Shown: in pieces, positions 25,346 to 37,924 of the stretch | Numbering within the stretch: the stretch's first letter is position 1 | Layout: each line of letters starts with the position of its first letter | From: Ulota crispa | Lineage: Eukaryota > Streptophyta > Bryopsida > Orthotrichales > Orthotrichaceae | Assembly (NCBI GenBank): GCA_963920765.1 | Contig: OY987248.1 | Coordinates: 6,544,539-6,608,538, forward strand | Length of the DNA: 64,000 nucleotides | Direction: 5' to 3' | Notes under the pieces: generated by a model | What the model saw: the letters and a program-made list of their open reading frames with translations, nothing else | Told to the model about the DNA's origin: nothing | Database searches by the model: none | Program-made: the position numbers and the translations under genes

Positions 25346-26480
25346 TGTGCTACAATACTTAGGTAGAGTACGAGTACAATTAGAGTAGTCATTCAAAGAA
25401 GATGGTCGCTCATCAAGTACTTTGGGCTCATGCAAGCTTGGTCTAATTTCAATCAACTTGCCATTGGAAAACTTCCTCATTCCCCTAGGTATGAATCCAT
25501 TTTGGGGGTGGGGAACAATCATATTAGGCTTTTGACCCTTTACAGCTGACCAGTTGGGTGAGAGTTCACTAGAGGTATACCGCTTTGGGTGTCACAACCC
25601 AAAAATGGAGGTAAACATGATTTTGTACTTGAAATTGCTCAAAGTTTAAAGGGTTTTTTAGATTCTTTTTTGTTTTCCTATTAACTATATGAGTTAAGTA
25701 CATAGGATCATAATTAAAATTGTTAAAAAAGCACTTTAAGTTCTTAAGTTTGTACATTTGTAGACCACTATCAAAATGTCACAGTACTAGAAAAGTATTA
25801 GAAAATTATGGAAAAGTACAAAAATTTTGGACTTAGAGAAATCATACTCTTCCACCTTTACTTCACAAGAGACATCCATGCCTCTTCTATCTAAATCTAA
25901 ATTCAAATTTCTAATAACATCACAAATTTTTCAAATTTCTACAAAAATAACGTTGATTTTTTGCTCATTTTTTGGCAAGGGATGATTTTTGTGAAAAATT
26001 ATGTTTTCCTTAATTGTATTTAAGATTCCAAATGATTGCAACTAGGTCTAGAATGGCTCAAAAACAAATTTCCAAAAAAAAAATTTCACAAAAGTTATTC
26101 AATATTTTAGTGTTTTTGATGTGTTTTTGTGCACTAAATATAGTAAAAATTGTGCCAAAAGTGGTACACCTCTAGTATACTTTCACCTAGTCTATTTGTT
26201 TTTGAAGTTTGAGCTCTGCCCATATGCCCCTACAAAGAAAAAATGCAGCTTTGTTTTGATGTACTAATGGAGCATTGTACAAGACTTGATGCACTTCAAT
26301 ACAACGCTCCTTAAATGCCTTGTCTTTGTAGAGCCTCAAATTTGCTATATTTCATAATGATGATAATTCTATTCTTTTGGAAAAAGTTTGAGATGTGGCA
26401 CCACTCAATGAAATTTGAGCAATCATCCAAGGTCCACAGATTCTAGACATCTTTGTAGCCTCAAAATGCAATCTTAGCAG
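25346..26480. other. AT-rich nuclear DNA, no gene seen
   Basis: No reading frame with protein-like composition, no tRNA and no clear terminal repeats. Several poly-A/T stretches. Confidence 0.5.
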
Positions 26481-26775
26481 GGTTTTGCAATACAAAAAGT
26501 TGTTTTTGGGGAAGTTCCCTCTTCATTTTGTAATTTTGTCTTTAGCCTGTTTCCCATGTGCTGCTGCTGCTGCCATTTTCAAAATTGTTAGTAGCAAAAA
26601 GTTATGCATAGTGGTAAGTGTGGATGTGACAGCTGTAGATCCCACCAATTCCAGCCAACTAGCTAATGAAAAGTGGAGGAGAAATGAGCCTGAGGCGGGG
26701 CACAGATCCTTCTTATATATGGATAGGGCAGCAGCAGATTTAGGGGCGCAAGCCATCTGCACAGAAATCAACATT

Positions 26776-27133
26776 AGACACGGACGCATTTGGCTAAGGG
26801 GTGGTTGTTGATCATGGGGTGCGGACAGAACAAAAGAGGCGCGGACGTTTGAGATAAGGCTTGGACGCTTGTGGATGGAGCATGAATGCTTGCCATCCAG
26901 GCGCAAACGTTTGTGGTCAAGGGTCACAAGCAACTCTACTTAAGGCATGCACAACCGCGGTTGGGGCGCAAACGCTTGTGGTTAAGGCGCGCACGGCCAC
27001 AGTTGAGGTGCATACGGCCGTGGTTGGAGAGCACACAGCCGCAATTGGGGCGCATACAACTGTGGTTGGAGTGTGCACGGCCCTAGTTGAGGCGCGTATG
27101 CTTGTGGTTGGGGTGTGGGCAATTGGGACTAAG
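26776..27133 (+). repeat. 21-bp minisatellite encoding a heptapeptide repeat
   Basis: Successive units such as GTGCATACGGCCGTGGTTGGA (one base over twenty omitted from its copies) recur with a 21-bp period; eight units tile 26945-27112 and more diverged ones extend left to about 26776. Frame 26861-27160 is open for 99 codons and reads heptads like TAVVGEH/TAAIGAH. The region is richer in G+C and CpG than its surroundings. Open frame probably follows from the period being a multiple of three; no evidence of a gene. Confidence 0.7.
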
Positions 27134-27744
27134 GTAGGAGGTTTGTGCATGGACCATTGAAGGGAAAGTGCGCTTTTGTAGACAAACTATGGCTGCTTGG
27201 CATAATGAAGATATTTTGGGCAGAAAGCCAAAGAAGAGACAGTTATGTGGAATTATAAATTGAATTTTTTGGAGTTAGAATGAATTCATTACAAATTTTC
27301 AAAGCAAAATGTGCATAGGTAGCTATTCTTGATCATAGGTGGTAGCCTTCATGATGCAAAGGTGGCTTGTAAATAAAGCGCATGAGTCCTAAAAGCAGCC
27401 ACTACAAAGCTAAAAATGCTCCAATAAGGCTTGTAAAGCATGCAATCATCCATTCCATATTCCAATGCTCAAATCATGATTTGAGAACATGTTTCAATTA
27501 TTTTAGTACAACATTTATCTATATTTTATTGAAAGACAAATCTAAACACAATGATGACCAATAAACACACACAAAAGTGGCTGATTTTACTCTCGTAAGT
27601 TCCTAAATCGATGCATAACTAGTACAATTTTTGAACCTAAAAAAATGTGACCCATTGAAGTACCTCTTTGCAATGTTTTAGTCACCTTACAATCCTACAT
27701 GGTTGGTTCCAAATTCTTGGTCTAAATTAGAGCCTCCTACCTTG

Positions 27745-30700
27745 CTTTTGTAGCACAAAATAGCACTAATCCTCATGTTGGTGTTAAAACTAACTAAAAG
27801 CACCAAATAGATGACTAGTGTATTGTTCCACAAAGATTTAGGTTGCAGTTCCTAAAAAGATGACCAGAATAGGATATGAAAATCTACTTCAACTCTCATA
27901 CACACACACATTGGATGAAGCACCAGAAGTTCTACACTTTAGTTATTTCTAACTCCCAATCCTATTTCTTGACAGTAATAAAATCTTGTACTTATCCGCC
28001 AACCAAATAAGATTGTTCCAAAACTTTGTACTTCTTTTGGTTTAGGTCATGATTCTGTAATTGAAGTAATTAATTTTAGAAGTTTAGCCTCTATATCAAA
28101 GGGGTCTGCTATTTGGAGTTAAGGAATGATGCATTAAATTTTACCCTTCTAGGAACTAAAGTGATTGAAGTACCACTTAAAGAAGATAGCAAAGAAAACA
28201 AATATAACAAGATGCAAGTATTCCCTCATAGCAGATCCAAAAACTAGTCTAGACTAGCAAGTCACACAGGAAATCCCTACCATCCCAAGTGACTACAACA
28301 ACAGTCCTATCCGGTCCTACTTTCCTTTGCTAAGATTGGTAATTGCCTAACCAGATAACTAGATGACTCCTATCCCGTTGCTCACCACCACTGCTAGTTG
28401 TAGTGGAACCTCATCAATCCGTCAACTAGCATACATTTGACTTTCTACCCGGATAGAACCCAATTTAAGGGTGGTTTTTCCCCACAAAAGTATCTAGATC
28501 ATGAACCCAAACAAAAGCTACCCTCTAGTACACACAGTTTTTCAACCACCTTAATGATGCTCCAAAAACTATTTTAGACAGAAATTAGGGGTCACTCTCT
28601 CTTTCTCACTCCACAAAACCTAGCTATTTGCACTAAGCAATGGTTCTAGCATTGTTGGCATACCAACATAAGACCAAGTGACAAACTCAATGCTCTGAAG
28701 TGGAATTTTGAAACTTTATTTGAATGAAAGAAAACAAAAGCATGAAAACACTTGGGGCATAAATTTAATTGCTGCTTCTAAATAACTAATCCCCCAACAA
28801 ACTGTAAAAGTTTTTAAAAGGAATAAACTACAAACCAAGAAATGACACATTGCATTCCCTAATCCAAAATACGCGGATCTTTCACCATGTAGCAAATTCT
28901 ACCAAAAGTGGATCTCAAATTCAAAAAATTCGTATTTGGGTGTCCAAATTCATCATAAAAAGAAGCAATTAGTAAGTAACTTCCTAAGTCATTTATTTAT
29001 TTATTTTTCTCTTAATACCTACTTCTGTTCCTAAATTTAGTATGGCCTTTGCTAGGAGTTTGAGTTTGCCCTTTTCTTTTTCTGCGCAAGAGAGACAAAA
29101 TTTACGGATGCGTGTCTTTTTATTCTTCTTTTGACTCAACTAAGCTGCCTTTGTTCTCTGACATTGTTAGAGACTTGACTTCCTTAGATTCAATCTTGAT
29201 AGGCAAAGTTGACTCCCTTGCTCTTTTCTTGGTTGTCTGCCGTTTCACCAAACTTACTTCCTTTGGAGCACCCTAGTCCTCTTCTACTATCTGGGAATGA
29301 CTTTTGGTCTGCAATCCAAGCGTAGGCCTTTTTTTGGTTCCAAAGTCAATCCGACTAATCAATTGTAAAGACAATGAAAACTTCATGACGCACTTGTCCT
29401 TCAGTCCTACTGATGCAAGCAAAGAGAAGGTTATAACTCTCTTGGAAGAAGTGGCTTCCTTCCTTCGACTAGATCCTTTCTTCATTTCCGATTCTAGACC
29501 ACCTTCTTGCATGATTGTCCTCATCTCCAATATATTTGTCTCCATCTTCCCCCCATAATCCACCAAGAACTTAACAAACTTTGGTTCCAATTGCAACCCT
29601 TTTTTCTAAACTCCGGCGTTGAACAACTTGGCTTTGTACACTACATCTTCCAGATTCCTAAGGAAGTTTTGGATTGGGATGAGAGCTTCTTTAGACTCAA
29701 GTGAAAACCTTGCTAACTCATACTCCTATTTTAGTTGGGCCCAAAAAACATTCACTTGGCCAGACAAATCCTATCTCCACTCTTCTAACTCCTTCACATT
29801 TTTATTGTGGAGAAGACTCTCCACTCCCTTGTATATGTCAGATGACTTGGACATGCCCATCAACTCACATACTTTCCAAGTAGTCTCTCTCTCACCAAAA
29901 ACTTGATTCCTAATTCCATTTAGTTCATCTATGACTTTAGTGAGGGGATCATTTTATTGTTTAATTGCCCAAATTAAGTCTTTCATTTTGGTCTTCTCAG
30001 CTAATTCCTTACTTTTCCCTTGGACTACTTTCTCCTTTTCCGAATCCTCAGACACCTCTCTTGACCTTCCTTGCATAGTTTCTGGTTTTGATTCTAGAGT
30101 AATATCATATTATAGCATTACCTCCACTACCCTATACGCTGTCCTCTCCGTATTCTTCATCAAATCTAGAGAGTTATAGAGGTGGAAAGAAAAGGATTAA
30201 GACCAAAAAGTTTGGTTTTCTTGATTGCTGAACACATTCCCATAACTAAATTCTAGACTAGCACCCCCCTATTTACCTTCCTATCTCCAAATAGTGCTCC
30301 AAAAATAGTATTTGCCAAAGTGACCATCACCCGGGTTGGCCTTTCTGGAGTCAAGATCAAAACTAAAAGTTCTAACACTCTTCTATACCTTTGATTTGCA
30401 CAATCCGTGACAGCATAGCCGTCTTTGGGATTCACAAAGTTGGAGAATTTACCATTGCAGAACTTGTTTGTCCAAGAAGCCATTCCTTCTTCCTTTGATG
30501 GAAAGTCGTACACCATACACCGTTCTTTGGCTGACCACTTGGATGGCTGCGCTTCCATAGTCAGCTTGCACTTGCATAACTGATCTGCCTTCAGTTCCCG
30601 CACCATCTCCTTGTTTCTCAAGTTCTAAAGGGCTTGAAAGAAGCAATGGCAACCAATTTGTTGCAAGTCCTCCTCCAAAAGCTCCCTTGACTTTTTATCC

Positions 30701-30960
30701 TTAGGCAAGCCAGGGATCACCAACTGGAGGGGAACCGGATGAAGATCCTCTTCATTCCCATTCTTCACTATCTCTCCTAGTGCACTAGGAACCAGAAACT
30801 AAAACACTTTGAACTCACTTGTCAAACCAATCACACAACAACACAACTCCTTAAACATGAAATGGTTCAGATGAGAAATGAAGCAAGTGAGAGAAATGGC
30901 CTCCATTCACCACTCTTCTTGAATTTGGTTCTGTAGACATTGAGTCAACTGTTGCGATTG
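27745..30960 (-). repeat. Nuclear repeat, copy B (inverted relative to copy A)
   Basis: Longer copy of the repeat at 23346-25345, in opposite orientation. It extends further upstream and includes frame fragments of one protein gene on the minus strand: about 30253-30621 (WSAKERCMVYDFPSKEEGMA ..., PTRVMVTLANTIFGALFGDR) and 29273-29596 (LEPKFVKFLVDYGGKMETNI ... FGTKKRPTLGLQTKSH). The middle looks like a coiled-coil rich in Lys, Glu and Leu but has many stops. No reverse transcriptase, integrase or transposase motif was seen, so it could be a gag-like gene of a non-autonomous element or a cellular repeat gene. Confidence 0.7.
29273..30652 (-). pseudogene. Decayed gene of unknown family inside repeat copy B
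   Basis: Reading the minus strand, the upstream segment (about 30253-30621) contains ERCMVYDFPSKEEGMASWTN, a bridge PKDGYAVTDCANQRYRRVLE and PTRVMVTLANTIFGALFGDR KVNRGVLV. After about 650 nt of broken frames rich in coiled-coil-like residues, 29273-29596 gives MQEGGLESEMKKGSSRRKEA and a basic C terminus. Its counterpart in copy A shares FGT...TLGxQTKSH, so both derive from one ancestral protein of perhaps 450 residues. I do not recognise it. Frames shift several times, so it is not translated as such. Confidence 0.5.
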
Positions 30961-32611
30961 TTGCAGTGATCATGCAAATTTTTTATCCATTTAGCATTCC
31001 CATTTGGCTTTCAATAATGTTTGTTAGCGTCCAGTTCATTTCCAATTCTGGTTCCGGTTTCACCAAAGTCTCCTTATCGCTCCAAGTCGACTATTTTGAA
31101 TTCTGGTTTTTGGTCAAGGTGGAAGCTTTAGTTTTCCTCCTTAACCCTTTTATCTAACTAAGAAACCATATGTGCTAATCCATAACTTTATTAATTCATC
31201 CACTTCTAGCCCATAAAAGCAAAAGATTTGCTAAGGATAGATTCCTTACTCTTAATCTACTTGAACCAACTCAAACCTTGTTTTTTAGGTTCCCACACTT
31301 ACTATTGCCAAGGAAGCACTTGGTTGTGGGGACTAGGGAGGAGTACCTGTAGTAATAAATTGATGACTAGCTTCACAAAACACAAGGACAAGCTAACACC
31401 AAATTTGTTCAGGGAAAGTCTAAAATAGCTAAAGTTATAAGATCTAAAGTCAAACATAAGGTAAATAACACTTGATTAAGGAAATGTAAGGATAAGGTTA
31501 TGACAAAGGTTTATCAATTTAGAAATTGGAATAAATGGTCTTGTGCTCACCTCCCTTATGTGGGTTCCAGTAACTAATAATCAGTCCATTAAATATGAAT
31601 GCAATCCCATGCAAATGCTATAATACTATCAAGAACTGAAAATGGGATTAGGGGAATTAACATTCATCAAACATCACATGCAATAATCTTTGGCAATAGT
31701 CACGATCAGTAACCAAATAGTCCGAGGCTATAGTCATGCTTCGTTTTTAGTGTTATCAACAACACAATGTAGCAATAGCCTAGCAGTGAGTGTCTGGTAG
31801 TAACCATGCGTCAGCCTTTTGTAATCAATAACCATTCATAGCCAATTCAATTAGTTTCCATCCTTAACAATTTTTGCTTTTAGCACGTCTATGGCCTAGT
31901 TTAGAAAGGATTTAGAAAGAATTAATCATTTGCATGAATAAATGATCCACAATTCTCCCATAATCATATGAAACATAATTCTATTATTCAGTCAATGAGC
32001 AACGGTCAAGCTTGTGAGGTAGGATCAAAGTATAAATTGTAGCCATGTGAGTTGCATCTGAGGTTTAGAAATACAATCCACCCTCGGTATCAATTCAAGT
32101 TCAAAGATGAAGGTTCTAACATCATGTCTTGCTTTACCAACGATAAACCCTAATCGAGCGGAGACTTGAAAATTTAAGATCAGCGCACTCACCGAATGGG
32201 TTGACAGCAAAATATGTTGCAGAGGCATTCCCCGACGAAGCGGACAAAAGAGTTGAGTGTGGCCAGCGTTCTCGACGCCATAGCTCCAAGAAACGCGACC
32301 TTTCCAAGAAGTTGCAACTACGCTGATAATGGCCAGCCACGGTTAATCAATCACGCAGGTCACCGGCACACAAAGTATCACTTTGAAAGATCACTCAATC
32401 AGCTTCCAGGGCAGAACGCCAATTCCTAGTCTTGGGGGTAGTCGTCCGCAGAGAGAGAGAGCCGAGATGACGCAAAAACATGTGTGACGAGGGGAAGGAA
32501 GGAAGAAGAGATTGCGTCGAAGATGCGGGGTTGCAGCAGAACGACCATGACCAAAGTCGCCCAGGTGGATGCAAGGATTAAAAACTATTTCTTCAGATGG
32601 TTGCTGAAGCA
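30961..32611. other. Nuclear DNA without a supportable gene
   Basis: Short frames only. The part from 32,000 to 32,600 is richer in G+C and CpG than the rest, perhaps an old gene fragment or promoter, but no splice pattern convinced me. Confidence 0.4.
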
Positions 32612-33574
32612 TTAACCCCTAAAGGACCAAGGGTGTTTTTTGAGAATAAATCTCAGAAACTGCCATCTTTTAGTGCATTGCCCAAAATTGAAAATAAAAA
32701 CTTTTTTTCTCAATTCCAACCATACAAAAGTGTGTCAAAGAGATAAGTTGATATGTGCAAAAAAATTCAGCCCATTTGACTACACGGATTGTAAGATTAT
32801 AACGTTTGAAGTGAGAATAATAGCTTTTTTTACATTCTCGCACAACAAGGTCAGCAAACTTTGAGCCTTCTTGGAGTAAATTTTTTTCTCTATACAAATT
32901 TAAGGTTTTTGACCATTCACAAGTGCATGATGTTAGGTTCACTCATGAAAATTTTCAGATGCAAAGATAGAATCTAGCTTATTCTAAATCACCCTGCAGT
33001 GCAAGGAGGTTTAGTCAATTGGCAATACCTTAGTCATTCTTTCATGATTTTGTTATGCAATGAAGAGATATTTTATTTGAAATCTAAAGGGCAAAAAGTT
33101 AGAGACAATAATTTGGAATATGAGAAAAAAAGTTTCAAGAGTTTTGGATTTATAGATTGAAAGATAATAGGGCCTGAAGTTAGGGGAATTTTTTTTCTTA
33201 AAACTACCCGAACATAGTTAACAAAGTTTGACTCCCTTCTAAATGTGATGTGAGAGTTTTATTTTTTTTATTTTTTTGACAATTGTACATTATGTTTTTT
33301 TAATTACATACTTGCCAAATTTCAAAAATTAATGAGAGTATTAGCGTAAGATTCTCCAAAGATGCCGAAGCTGCCCAATTTCTGTTGGATAACATAACTT
33401 TTGAACTAGGCAAATGATTGGGGAAAAAAATTACATCTTCCCTTACGAGATACATATTTACACCTTTTGTAACAATTTTGAGAACATCCAATAAAAATTA
33501 ACTTCATATGACCCATGACCCACCCCGAGTTCCCAAGTGGCTGTTGAACAGCCACCTGGTCGTTTAGGGGTTAA
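32612..33574. mobile_element. TTAA-flanked transposon-like element 1 (piggyBac-like termini)
   Basis: 963 bp between TTAACCCCTAAAGGACCAAG on the left and the complement of TTAACCCCTAAACGACCAGG on the right. The symmetric TTAA is best read as target duplication with a terminal repeat starting CCCC. There is no transposase frame, so it is non-autonomous. It shares internal words (for example GAAGCTGCCCA) with the other three copies in this window. Confidence 0.75.
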
Positions 33575-34667
33575 CTTTCAATCTTTGCTGTCAGCAAGTC
33601 GATTGCTGGGTTTGTAGGTTATCGATTTTTCAAAAAAAAGAACACGCGGAAGTAGGCCTCCGTTTCATGTCGCAAGCAGGGACGAAGCTCGCAGGGTTTC
33701 TCAATGGCGCCTGTTTCTCTCTGATTGCCAAGGTATTGTGGTGATGGGGGCGTGAGCAAGCATGGCCTTGGTTGATTGAGGTATAAAGTGTGAGCTTTCC
33801 TGGAAGGTACAAAGGGCCTGCTGTAGAAACCCTAAATGTTTGCTGAATGTACAAGAACTCGTAGCCAAAAAAATTACAGATACAAAAACTGAGTATACCA
33901 ACAGAGTGCCTGAATTTGGTGGAAATCGTAAGATCCTGGACCGCAATAAGAGTGCGTACTTACTAATCTAGCATTGGAGAAAGAGCTTGCAAGAGTATGT
34001 TTAGTATTGCTCATTTCCTGTGCAATGTCGCAAAATAAATAACGGATACCAGGAAGTTCGTGTAATTCATCATCCAGAGCTTCGAGGGAAACAAGGAAGC
34101 GTGCACTTCAATTAGGTCGAAGTAATCGCAAGAAAATTCTTGCGATGTAGACAGTGAAGAGTTCTGCGGTAAAACGTTAAATGAAAAAAAAGATCCTGCA
34201 ATGACTAACTCGGTTTCATTGGCAAATGGTAGTGACAAAACCTGGGTATTCCAGCACGTTGCTGCGGCAATGTGCTAACCAGCAGACAAATCAATAGTAA
34301 TATGCATCTAGGACTTTCCAATAAATAGTGACACTCCCACCTGCCCGAAACTTTCTACGTATATGGACAGTGTCCTAGAACTTGGAAAGAGAGTGCACCA
34401 TTTGTAACACTTATGCGGGACTTCAAAATGACTATTGCTGAAAGTTTGCTAATCTGCAGCCCAAAACCGACATCGAACATTTTGAAGCCCCAGCAAGTTG
34501 ACGCTACAGACAGTAGCAAAAGGTGGACATCACGATCTGGATATCAGAGCCCGCTACGTTGCAAGAGTATGAGGGTCAAGCGAGAAATTGCGGGCACCAG
34601 TCTCTGGGTACAGTCCCGGACGAGGGTCGCACGATGGCAGTTTGTATCAATACCACGATCAATACCG

Positions 34668-35226
34668 TTACCGTGGAATGTCTTGAGAGTTGCCTCCAGC
34701 CACTACGTTTGCGATAGAGTCGAGAACCGTCTTCGTCGCGCTTGCGAACCAGCCTGCCTCAGGTGTGGTAGCCCTGCATGCAAACAATTTCGTGCTTCGT
34801 CAGCGCTTTAAGCAAACTCACATCCACGTTGGTTTCCAAATCTCCTGCTAACTCATTGCATGCAATAACATGAACCCTAATTTTTAATACTCACCGAGCC
34901 ACTGTGTTCAATTCAAACCGCCTCGGCGTGCCGGCAGCCTCTCCACCTTCCCTAGAGTCCACCACACAGATCTTACTGAATTTCATCATCGTGTCAGTGG
35001 TAATTATAAGGTTCGTGGGCTTGAAACGTTCCCGACCCTCGCTACTAATTAGATAATCCACCTCTATTTTTTCGAAGGTACCGTCATCTCGAATGGTGTA
35101 TGTGTACGACTGGCGATGGTCTAGGGTTTCAAGATACTCGATCTTGGTACGAGTCAGGCCATAGCGGTAGCTGAATTTAAGCTTCACATTAGCACCATTC
35201 TCAAATATGACGTCACGTGCGGCCAT
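34668..35226 (-). CDS. Two-exon nuclear gene of unknown function
   Basis: Exon 1 (34895-35226) begins MAARDVIFENGANVKLKFSY and includes RTKIEYLETLDHRQSYTYTI RDDGTFEKIEVDYLI and TMMKFSKICVVDSREGG. A donor GTGAGT follows at 34894-34889, and an acceptor TGCAG at 34778-34774 gives a 121-nt intron. Exon 2 then reads ATTPEAGWFASATKTVLDSI ANVVAGGNSQDIPR and reaches TAA at 34668-34670. The joined product is 145 residues, hydrophilic, with alternating strands in the first part and no signal peptide. A further donor (GTAACG at 34671) could extend it. It is CpG-rich relative to the region and faces the next gene across 722 bp. I do not recognise the family. Confidence 0.6.
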
Positions 35227-35948
35227 ATTGCCAGGGCACTGTGTGGGTGCAGATCACAAGCTCCAGAACAACTTCAAGAGTCCCACCTGCACGATTCAAA
35301 AGTCAAGGGAAAGGAAGGAAGGGCGTGAGCAGATGCACAAGTGAGCTGAATCACCTCGACTATGAGAAGCAACTCTCAACCCAATAACACGACATCAAAT
35401 CCTATGCGCAAAGATGAAACACACTGTCAAACCCTGACAAAGTAACAGCAACAATCATCGAATCCTAAGTGAGAGTATTCTTCTCAGGGCGAAACATTCC
35501 AGAGTCCCTACTACCATAATTCTAGAGAAAATTGACGAAGCACCTCAATCGCTACCGTGACACTAATATGAACCAGAGGGGCTTGGAGATGAACTAGAGG
35601 ATGGAGGAAGAGAGAGGAAGGGGGAGAACACAGGGATAAGCATGAAGACAAATTCAACTTGAAAGCCATTTTATTTTATTCGTTATCTTTTACGCATACA
35701 ATACCGTTTACCGTATGCGTCTCGGTTTAGTTGTTGACTGAGTACTGTTCACAAAGTAGAGCAGCCCATTCGTCGCTAGGGTTTGATGCAAAACCTTGTC
35801 AATTCCGAATTGTGCCCCTCTTTGATCGTTCCATGTAAACCCTAAACCATCGTAGAGCTGCCCAAACTCTGCGGCTGGACTGTGTATTTTTGAGTTATTG
35901 AAGACCCTCTTGCTCGCACTAGGTTGATTGGTGATTCAGTTCGGTTAG
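35227..35948. promoter_or_regulatory. Shared upstream region of two divergent genes
   Basis: 722 bp between opposite start codons, so it should hold both promoters and 5' leaders. An interrupted palindrome TACGCATAC ... GTATGCGT lies at about 35693-35720 next to an AT-rich stretch (TTATTTTATT). Telo-box-like AAACCCTA words occur on both strands near 35840. Regulatory role inferred from position. Confidence 0.45.
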
Positions 35949-36700
35949 ATGGGTACAGAGGTAGGAGACCTTGGTAGGGAGGCCAAGGCTCTAGTGCAAA
36001 TTGAGTCGGAGCCGGAGCTCAGACTATCTTTCAAGAGGTGGGAAGAGAGCTTCAAAGTGCTCCAAACTAGTATTGAAAGCAAAAGAGGAAGGGTCCTGGC
36101 TGCCAAGAACGAGATGTATCTGTTGAGTTCTTTTTACTTTGTTTTTCAAGGGGGGTTGCTGAATATTACCATTCCTAAAGCGGATACTCTCGAGTGCTAT
36201 CAAACTTCATTCATTTTTTTGTTGTCCGTTCTCGCCTCCGTTGCTATCCTTTGTAGTGTACACGACAAGTTCCATGACTACCACAGAATGAAGTTCAGGC
36301 TCGAAAAAGCAGAATCTGAAGCTAGAGTAAGTTGTCCTTGCCCTTATTTCACCAAGTCCAGTTTAGCATGGACAGCTTGCATGTGGGAAGTTGAGAACTT
36401 GAGTTCCTGTTTTGTAGATTTTCAGATGTCAATGTGCTGTTGACAAAGACCATGCAAATCAAATTGTAGGAATTGGAGGCAAATATGAGCTCGATGCTGA
36501 GGCTTGGAGAAAGTTTTGCATTCGCAACATATGACTATGGGCAACAAATTTCACAGGCGACAACATCTTCACTGGCGGCAAATAACCTTAAATGGCACAA
36601 TGAAGAACCACACTACCACGATGTTATGGTATTCCTATTTGTCTTCTCTCTCACGGTCTTAGGTTTACATATACATACTTTGATAAAACACTGTTTGTAG
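35949..36700 (+). CDS. Two-exon nuclear gene for a small multi-span membrane protein
   Basis: Exon 1 (35949-36326) begins MGTEVGDLGREAKALVQIES and ends LEKAESEAR. The intron 36327-36469 is 143 nt, GTAAGT to TTGTAG, phase 0. Exon 2 (36470-36700) continues ELEANMSSMLRLGESFAFAT to the stop after HTLIKHCL. Product 202 residues. Predicted spans are near 57-74 (YLLSSFYFVFQGGLL), 86-105 (TSFIFLLSVLASVAILCSV) and 178-195 (VMVFLFVFSLTVLGL), with a charged coiled-coil segment at 110-135 between spans two and three. I know this only as a plant-type membrane protein of unknown role. Splice sites and frame agree, so it is the best nuclear gene here. Confidence 0.72.
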
Positions 36701-37000
36701 CACTTGAGTTGGGGCGTGGAATTTTAGGGCTGTGGTAACCAGAGCCGTCCATCTTGTGGATTTCTGGGAATAAAGCTCGAGGTTCTCAAGTCATATCTTG
36801 TGTGCATCGTGGACTACCTGCTGGATTTGCTCTTGCTGCTCTGATATCCGATGCTTGTACCTTACAATTTGCCCTTTGATAGGTACCAGAGTCAGCAGCC
36901 ATTTAATGCAGCCTTCTAATTGAACATCACAAAACGCCCACAAACCTTCTTTCTAAACATCGAAAAAGCAATTCACCTGTAGATGCATGCATGTCTTGGA

Positions 37001-37924
37001 TTAACCCCTAAAGGCCCAAGCCCTTTTTTCTGTGAAAGTCACACAAAACTGTCACTTTTGGAGGAATGAATAGAAAGATAGAAAAACATGTTTTTTTGGA
37101 AAATCCAACCGTAGGATCTTGCCCTAGACTATGGCGGGTACTTGTGGAAGAAAAATCAGCTCATTCTAAATGTAAATGAGTGAGATATTCACATCTGAAG
37201 TCAGAAGAAAAGTTTGTTTTCTCTACTGCCCAAAAAATTCAGAAGCCTTCAACCTCTCCCATATCAAAAATTTGCTCTACGAATAGTCAAAGTTCATTTT
37301 TCCCATGTAGAACACCAAGCTAGGTAAGTGTGGGAGAATTTTTGAATGAATTGGAGGTGTGATACATACTTTGTAAAACCTTCCAATGCCAGAAGGCCAT
37401 GAAATTTGCATATATACTAGGCAAACTTGGAGGATTTATGTAAAATTGAGAAATTTGAATAACTTTAATCCAACAAGCGAAAACCAAGGAATCCTAGTCT
37501 ACTACAACTTGGAAAAAAAAAATTAAAAAAAAAGGTCAAGGACCAAATTTTACAAGGGACAAAAGGAATGGAGGTTTGGGAATCCCATACTTCTCACTCA
37601 TAAATCAAATTTGAATGATTCAAAGCTTCCCACATTTGTAAAAATCTAAAGAATCAATTTCAGATTTTTAATTTTGAAAAATGAAATTTTTAAAGAAGTT
37701 TTTTGAGCTGCCCAGATTGCCTACACTCCCCTGTTGTTTAGAAATTCATGCATAACTTCATTAATAAATGTCAAAATGAAGAAAATATTAGATGTGCACG
37801 TACATCTTTGAATTCCCCACAATCCTCAAAAATTTCAAAAAAATTATAAAAACTGGTTTAGTCACAGGTACATGCCCGAGGTTCATTTGTCCCCCGAGAG
37901 GACGCTTGGGTCTTTAGGGGTTAA
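37001..37924. mobile_element. TTAA-flanked transposon-like element 2
   Basis: 924 bp, left end TTAACCCCTAAAGGCCCAAG, right end the complement of TTAACCCCTAAAGACCCAAG. It lies 300 bp past the gene ending at 36700. Its right third resembles element 4, sharing AAAGAAGTTTTTT and GAGCTGCCCAGATTGCC-like words. No transposase frame. Confidence 0.78.

Noticed and set aside
23346-30960. Copies A and B as the two LTRs of one retrotransposon
   Set aside because: They are inverted, not direct, they contain coding remnants, and no pol domain lies between them.
34413-34811. 132-codon plus-strand frame
   Set aside because: Overlaps the spliced minus-strand gene in a GC-richer patch where long chance frames are expected; no splice or start context supports it.
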